64,000 nt of DNA from Blepharisma stoltei. Lineage: Eukaryota > Ciliophora > Heterotrichea > Heterotrichida > Blepharismidae. The notes under the pieces were generated by a model. The model had not been told where the DNA came from. It searched no databases and saw only the letters and a program-made list of their open reading frames with translations. The stretch is taken from assembly GCA_914767885.1 (NCBI GenBank), contig CAJZBQ010000011.1:1426001-1490000 (forward strand), written 5' to 3'. Both the position numbers and the translations under genes were made by a program. Positions 60,250-64,000 of this stretch are shown here, one piece after another. Every line of letters starts with the position of its first letter. The first letter of the stretch is position 1.

Positions 60250-63200
60250 ATGAGAAATTCATGAAGTGGAAGCCAAGTAAGCCGAAAACCTCTCTCAGAT
60301 TTAATGAGAAGCCAGCAAGTCAGTATCGACCAAGATCAAGTTTCAAATGTCGCATCAGATATCACTGATGATTATACAGGGCCGTCATTAGCTTTATTTG
60401 CGAAAATTATACCTTCATAATTAATAGACATTTTCCTATAATAAGTTACTATATCTTAAAATTATTCAATATTTATAGGTTTATATGATCTAAAAAACTA
60501 GTCTTTACTCAACTCGCCCAACAAGGTGGATTACGGCCACGCGTAAAAATGAGCCCTTCTGAGCTACTATCATTACTAAAACGTTCCGGAGTCGCTACAA
60601 ATATGCATCAACTTAAAGCGTTTCTGCGATATATGCAAGTTGAGAGTGCATCTCCGCTAGATATAGTTGAAGCTGCTAGAGCCCTTGGCAATAATGAGAG
60701 TGGCCTTACTTCAATAGAAGAAATCGACACAGGAGAAGAAAAATTCCCAGTATTTGTACATACTGATAGGTATTCTGAAAGGGTCAGAGAAGTATTAAAA
60801 GACACAGATTTAAAAGCATTTTTTAGAGAAGCCACACTTGGGACGGGCGTGATGGATATTGATAGCTTTGCAACAGCAATTTCATTGAAAAGTAATGGAA
60901 GGGTAAGACAAATTGAAGCACAAAAAGCGTTTGAAAAAATTGCGAATGGGAATGAAAATTTTACTGACTCCCTTGCTGTTATTAAGAAAAAATATATTTT
61001 AAAAAAATGAGAATGAGAAAAAATTTTTAATATAAAATTTTTATAAAAGATTTTTTGAGATATATAAATGATAATATTATAATTAAATCAATGCTAATTC
61101 TATTGAATGCTTACACTCTGTAACATGATAATTAATCTTTCATTTTCAATTTGGAAGAATTTGTGAATGCCTTTATACCATTATAAAAGAAATATTGATA
61201 GCCATTAGACTGATTTTATATAGTGAATAGATTTTTTTATTTATTAAAAATGACTATATAAAAATTACGAGAGACCAGGAAGGACGTTAACTCATTCAAT
61301 AAAAATTTTAAAAAATTGGCTGAGAGACGAAAAACTCACTACTGAGCAAGGATTCGAGTATTTGCTAAGGATCACTGGAGCAAATAAAACTTTAAATTTT
61401 GACCAATTTGTGATAGGGCTAACAGAATTTAATTTTAGTCAATATGAGCTTTATTTGTTATTTAGAGAAATTGATTCGAAACAAGATGGAGTAATTGACT
61501 TGACTGAGTGGATGAATAAAATCTATGAGAGCTCTGGGCCTTATCAGTCACTGCGAGACATTGTCCTTGAAAATAATTTGCAGACTGATGATTTACTCAT
61601 CAAAATGGATTTAAAAGACAAACAAAATATCGGCTTAGCTGAATTTGCAAGTATTTTACAAAAAATGGACCCTACTTTAACAGCTGGAAAAGCTGTAGAT
61701 TTAGCAAAAATCGCTATCGGCAAACAAGGATACGTTGATTTGCAAGATTTTCTATTACAATTATCACAGAAACCTGTGGATTACGAAGGCGACTGAAAAG
61801 AACAAATTTTAAGAAAAATCCAAAACCATATTAAAGGAAACGTCGAAAAAATGAAAAAAATATTTGAAGACGCTGACGAACGAAACAATGGAAAATTGCC
61901 ACTTGCAGATTTCCAGCACTGTTTGCATAAAGCAGATATTGGGCTTCCTGCGATAGAAATTGAAAGACTTGCCAGAATTCTTGATAGAAAAGGTGACCAT
62001 TTGGTTGATTATACAGATTTTTTGGACCATTTAGAAGGAAAAAATTTAAGTCCTCCAGACCCTCTTAAAAAAACTATCCTCAGGCTTATAGTATTTCTCC
62101 GTCAAAATTCCCTCGCCCCAGCACAACTTCTGAAAAGACTAGGAGGGAACGTCACAATAGAAACCTTTGCCAAATTTATCAGAATAAAAGTAGATAAACG
62201 GCTTGACCGTGTCACTGCTTATGAAGTTTCTAATAAATTTGACATGAACCATGATGGAATTATTGATATTGTCGATCTTTCAGCAGCCTTAAATAGTAAA
62301 TCCTATGCTTCTTTTTCGCGAAATTCTCCATTTCCAACTGATAAATTGAACCAAGAAAGAGCTAAAGGCATTATAAGAGATGTAAGAAATGCCTTGATAC
62401 AGAAAAGGATGAATTATAAGGACGCATTTACTGCGTTTGATACAAAAAATAACGGGATGCTGACTTGCAAAGAATTTTCTGATGGAATTGATAAGGTTAT
62501 AGAGCTGTCTCAGCCAGTCAAAAATGGGCTTTTTGCCATTATGGATAAGCAGGGGATTGGCTTGATTGATTATAAGGCGTTTTGTGATGTGATAAAAGAA
62601 GGGGATGTGCATGAGAAAGAACATGGAGATTCGTGGAGCTGGGAAACGAAAATTATTCATATGATAAAAAAATGGATTATAGAGATTTTTATTGATTTAT
62701 TATTAGATTTATAAGGCCAAGCTCTGGTTTTTATAGAAAATAATTAATTTTATCATAAATTAGCTGATTTATAGAGAAAATAGAGATTACTCAAGAAGGA
62801 ATTAGCATCGAAAACGCATTCCGGGCATTTGATAAGGATTTTGATGGGATGATGAGCAAAGAAGACTTACGACAAAGCCTAGTCTCAATCTTAAAACTTG
62901 AAGAAAGAGAAATTCCTTCATCAAGACTTGACAGGCTTTATAAGCTTATGGACAACTATAAGCGAAATTCTGTATACCTAGCTGACTTCAAAATATTATT
63001 TGAAGAAAATAAAGTCCAGGATTGGCGAGACTCAGCCAAGCAGCAGATTGGGCTTTATTTATCAAAAAAATTTTCTGATAATATAAGGTCATTTGAATTC
63101 GTGTCACAACTGACAGGGAAAATTACCTTTCAGCATTTTGATATACTCAGATAGTTAGTAAGATAATTCTGTTTAATCTTGCTTCTGTTTTCTGAAGCAC

Positions 63201-64000
63201 TACACATGAGAATGTCTTCCGCTCTGAGCAGCAGGTCGGCATTTACAAGATTGTCAGAATTTCGTTCATCTCAGCTTCAAAAAACGCTCTTTTAACCACT
63301 ATCCCTGCCTATGTATAGTGTCTCTATTGATCTAGACTCTTAGAAAAATCCAGGATTCCCTTCGCTAAGTCCTAGTAAGTGAACTACTCCTACCAGATCC
63401 CATTTTTAAATTGTGATAACTCATATAGTTAACATTATTATTAATTTCTGTAAGTTTTTTCTTTAATATAAGAATTCCTACAGAAATTATTTAGCACGTT
63501 TTTATTAAACTGTATAAATGAATCCAGAAAAATCAAATTTTGCAAGGATTTAACCTGACCAATGAGCTAAACCAGCAATTATTTGCAAGCTTAGATTTTC
63601 ACAGAAAAGGATACTTATTACAGCATGACTGGGATTTAGCCTTTGGAAATATCAGTTGAAATAAGCAATGCTTAGACGAGCTAAAAGACGCTATACGCTC
63701 CACATTTACCGACACAAATAATGCATTTTCTCATTTCCAAAGATACGCAAAAGGCTCAGAGCTGACCATTTCTGACTTCTCTGAAGGAGTCCACGCCTTA
63801 ATCCCTGACCGTTTTTCTAGCAAAGATATCAATGATTTATGGCAACAAATAGTTGGCCCCAACCCAGGCCTGAGTTTCCCTGTTTTTAAGCAGGCTTTTG
63901 AAGACGTCAAGTTTTTATCTCGCCTTTCTTTTTGTAAATCCTCTATGAAATCGCGGTCTTTAACAAGGGAGTCTCGAAGAGACCTAAAAACTCCATTTTC
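60250..64000 (+). CDS. Very long EF-hand protein, 3' end outside the window
   Basis: ATG 60250 (MRNSWSGSQVSRKPLSDLMR) and open to the window end after four IESs (74, 273, 101 and about 361 bp). Repeated EF-hand-like units: REIDSKQDGVIDLTEW, EDADERNNGKLPLADF, KFDMNHDGIIDIVDL, FDTKNNGMLTCKEF, FDKDFDGMMSKEDL, SLDFHRKGYLLQHDW. Several keep the D-x-D/N-x-DG calcium loop, others are degenerate. Long calmodulin-like tandem EF-hand proteins of this kind are common in ciliates, in the cortex and cytoskeleton. TGA is Trp. Not recognised as a named orthologue. Confidence 0.82.
60412..60485 (+). other. IES in EF-hand gene, 74 bp
   Basis: TA at 60410-60411 and 60484-60485. Excision joins LALFAKII to WSKKLVFTQLAQQ. 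Confidence 0.75.
60995..61267 (+). other. IES in EF-hand gene, 273 bp
   Basis: TA at 60993-60994 and 61266-61267. Excision gives VIKKKYERPGRTLTHS. The interior resembles the MITE centre but lacks the CTCCC termini. Confidence 0.65.
62682..62782 (+). other. IES in EF-hand gene, 101 bp, 9-bp direct repeat
   Basis: ATAGAGATT at 62679-62687 and 62780-62788. Excision gives IKKWIIEITQEGISIENAF. Confidence 0.82.
63154..63514 (+). other. IES in EF-hand gene, about 361 bp
   Basis: TA at 63152-63153 and 63513-63514. Excision gives HFDILRYKWIQKNQILQGF. Interior is less AT-rich than the short IESs. Confidence 0.65.

Overview
The window reads as germline (micronuclear) DNA of a heterotrich ciliate, most probably Blepharisma. 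Four things in the sequence support this. (1) UGA is read as Trp throughout: genes such as 890-2962, 16529-17908 and 38683-41766 are only continuous if TGA is sense, and they end at TAA or TAG. (2) Four candidate introns are exactly 15 nt (GT...AG at 16267-16281, 23640-23654, 29844-29858 and probably 48300-48314). (3) Almost every gene is interrupted by AT-rich segments bounded by TA, whose removal leaving one TA restores a single conserved frame; these are internal eliminated sequences (IESs). (4) A MITE family of up to about 390 bp with C-rich inverted termini (CTCCC...CCTCCGTGAGYGAACAAA) is inserted 11 times, always flanked by a TTA or TAA duplication. Point 4 fits my recollection of the MITE-rich Blepharisma stoltei germline genome, but I could not compare sequences. 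After the proposed excisions, most interrupted genes have a length divisible by three, which is an independent check on the models.

Layout. 0.9-5.9 kb: a zinc-finger/TPR-like gene followed by a decayed paralogue and a smaller remnant. 6.0-7.0 kb: an inositol polyphosphate kinase. 7.7-12.1 kb: two tandem SK-like potassium channel genes on the minus strand with seven interruptions, none at shared positions. 12.4-21.0 kb: a coiled-coil gene, a papain-fold protein lacking its catalytic Cys, a small unknown gene with a 15-nt intron, an ADA/ADGF-type deaminase, a Tom40-like import channel and another coiled-coil gene. 21.0-23.7 kb: a HEATR3/Syo1-like HEAT protein (minus). 24.1-25.7 kb: an unknown gene split by a MITE remnant. 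25.9-27.0 kb: two GC-rich retroelement-like repeats. 27.3-29.4 kb: glutamate-cysteine ligase, interrupted by a GC-rich near-perfect palindrome. 29.4-31.9 kb: a Notch-repeat/TM/RING-H2 protein, an ankyrin protein and a nested pair of repeats. 32.2-37.4 kb: condensin CAP-H, an intact cathepsin L, a repeat and an unknown gene. 38.7-48.5 kb (minus): a pseudokinase/SPRY protein, a small unknown gene, a 1.2-kb inverted-repeat element and exportin-7. 48.7-57.8 kb: small coiled-coil genes, a FYVE protein, a ubiquitin-like/zinc protein and cysteine-motif small proteins. 58.2-59.8 kb: a tandem pair sharing an N-terminal domain, one with helix-turn-helix repeats. 60.2 kb to the end: a very long EF-hand gene running off the window.

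Functionally these are mostly ordinary housekeeping genes (nuclear transport, chromosome condensation, mitochondrial import, glutathione and purine metabolism, ion channels). The unusual content is the layer of eliminated DNA: short TA-bounded IESs, MITE-IESs, longer GC-rich elements with 11-16 bp target duplications and TAAG tails, and foldback elements. Several interruptions lie in coding sequence without a TA shared by both boundaries, which is the least expected feature here.
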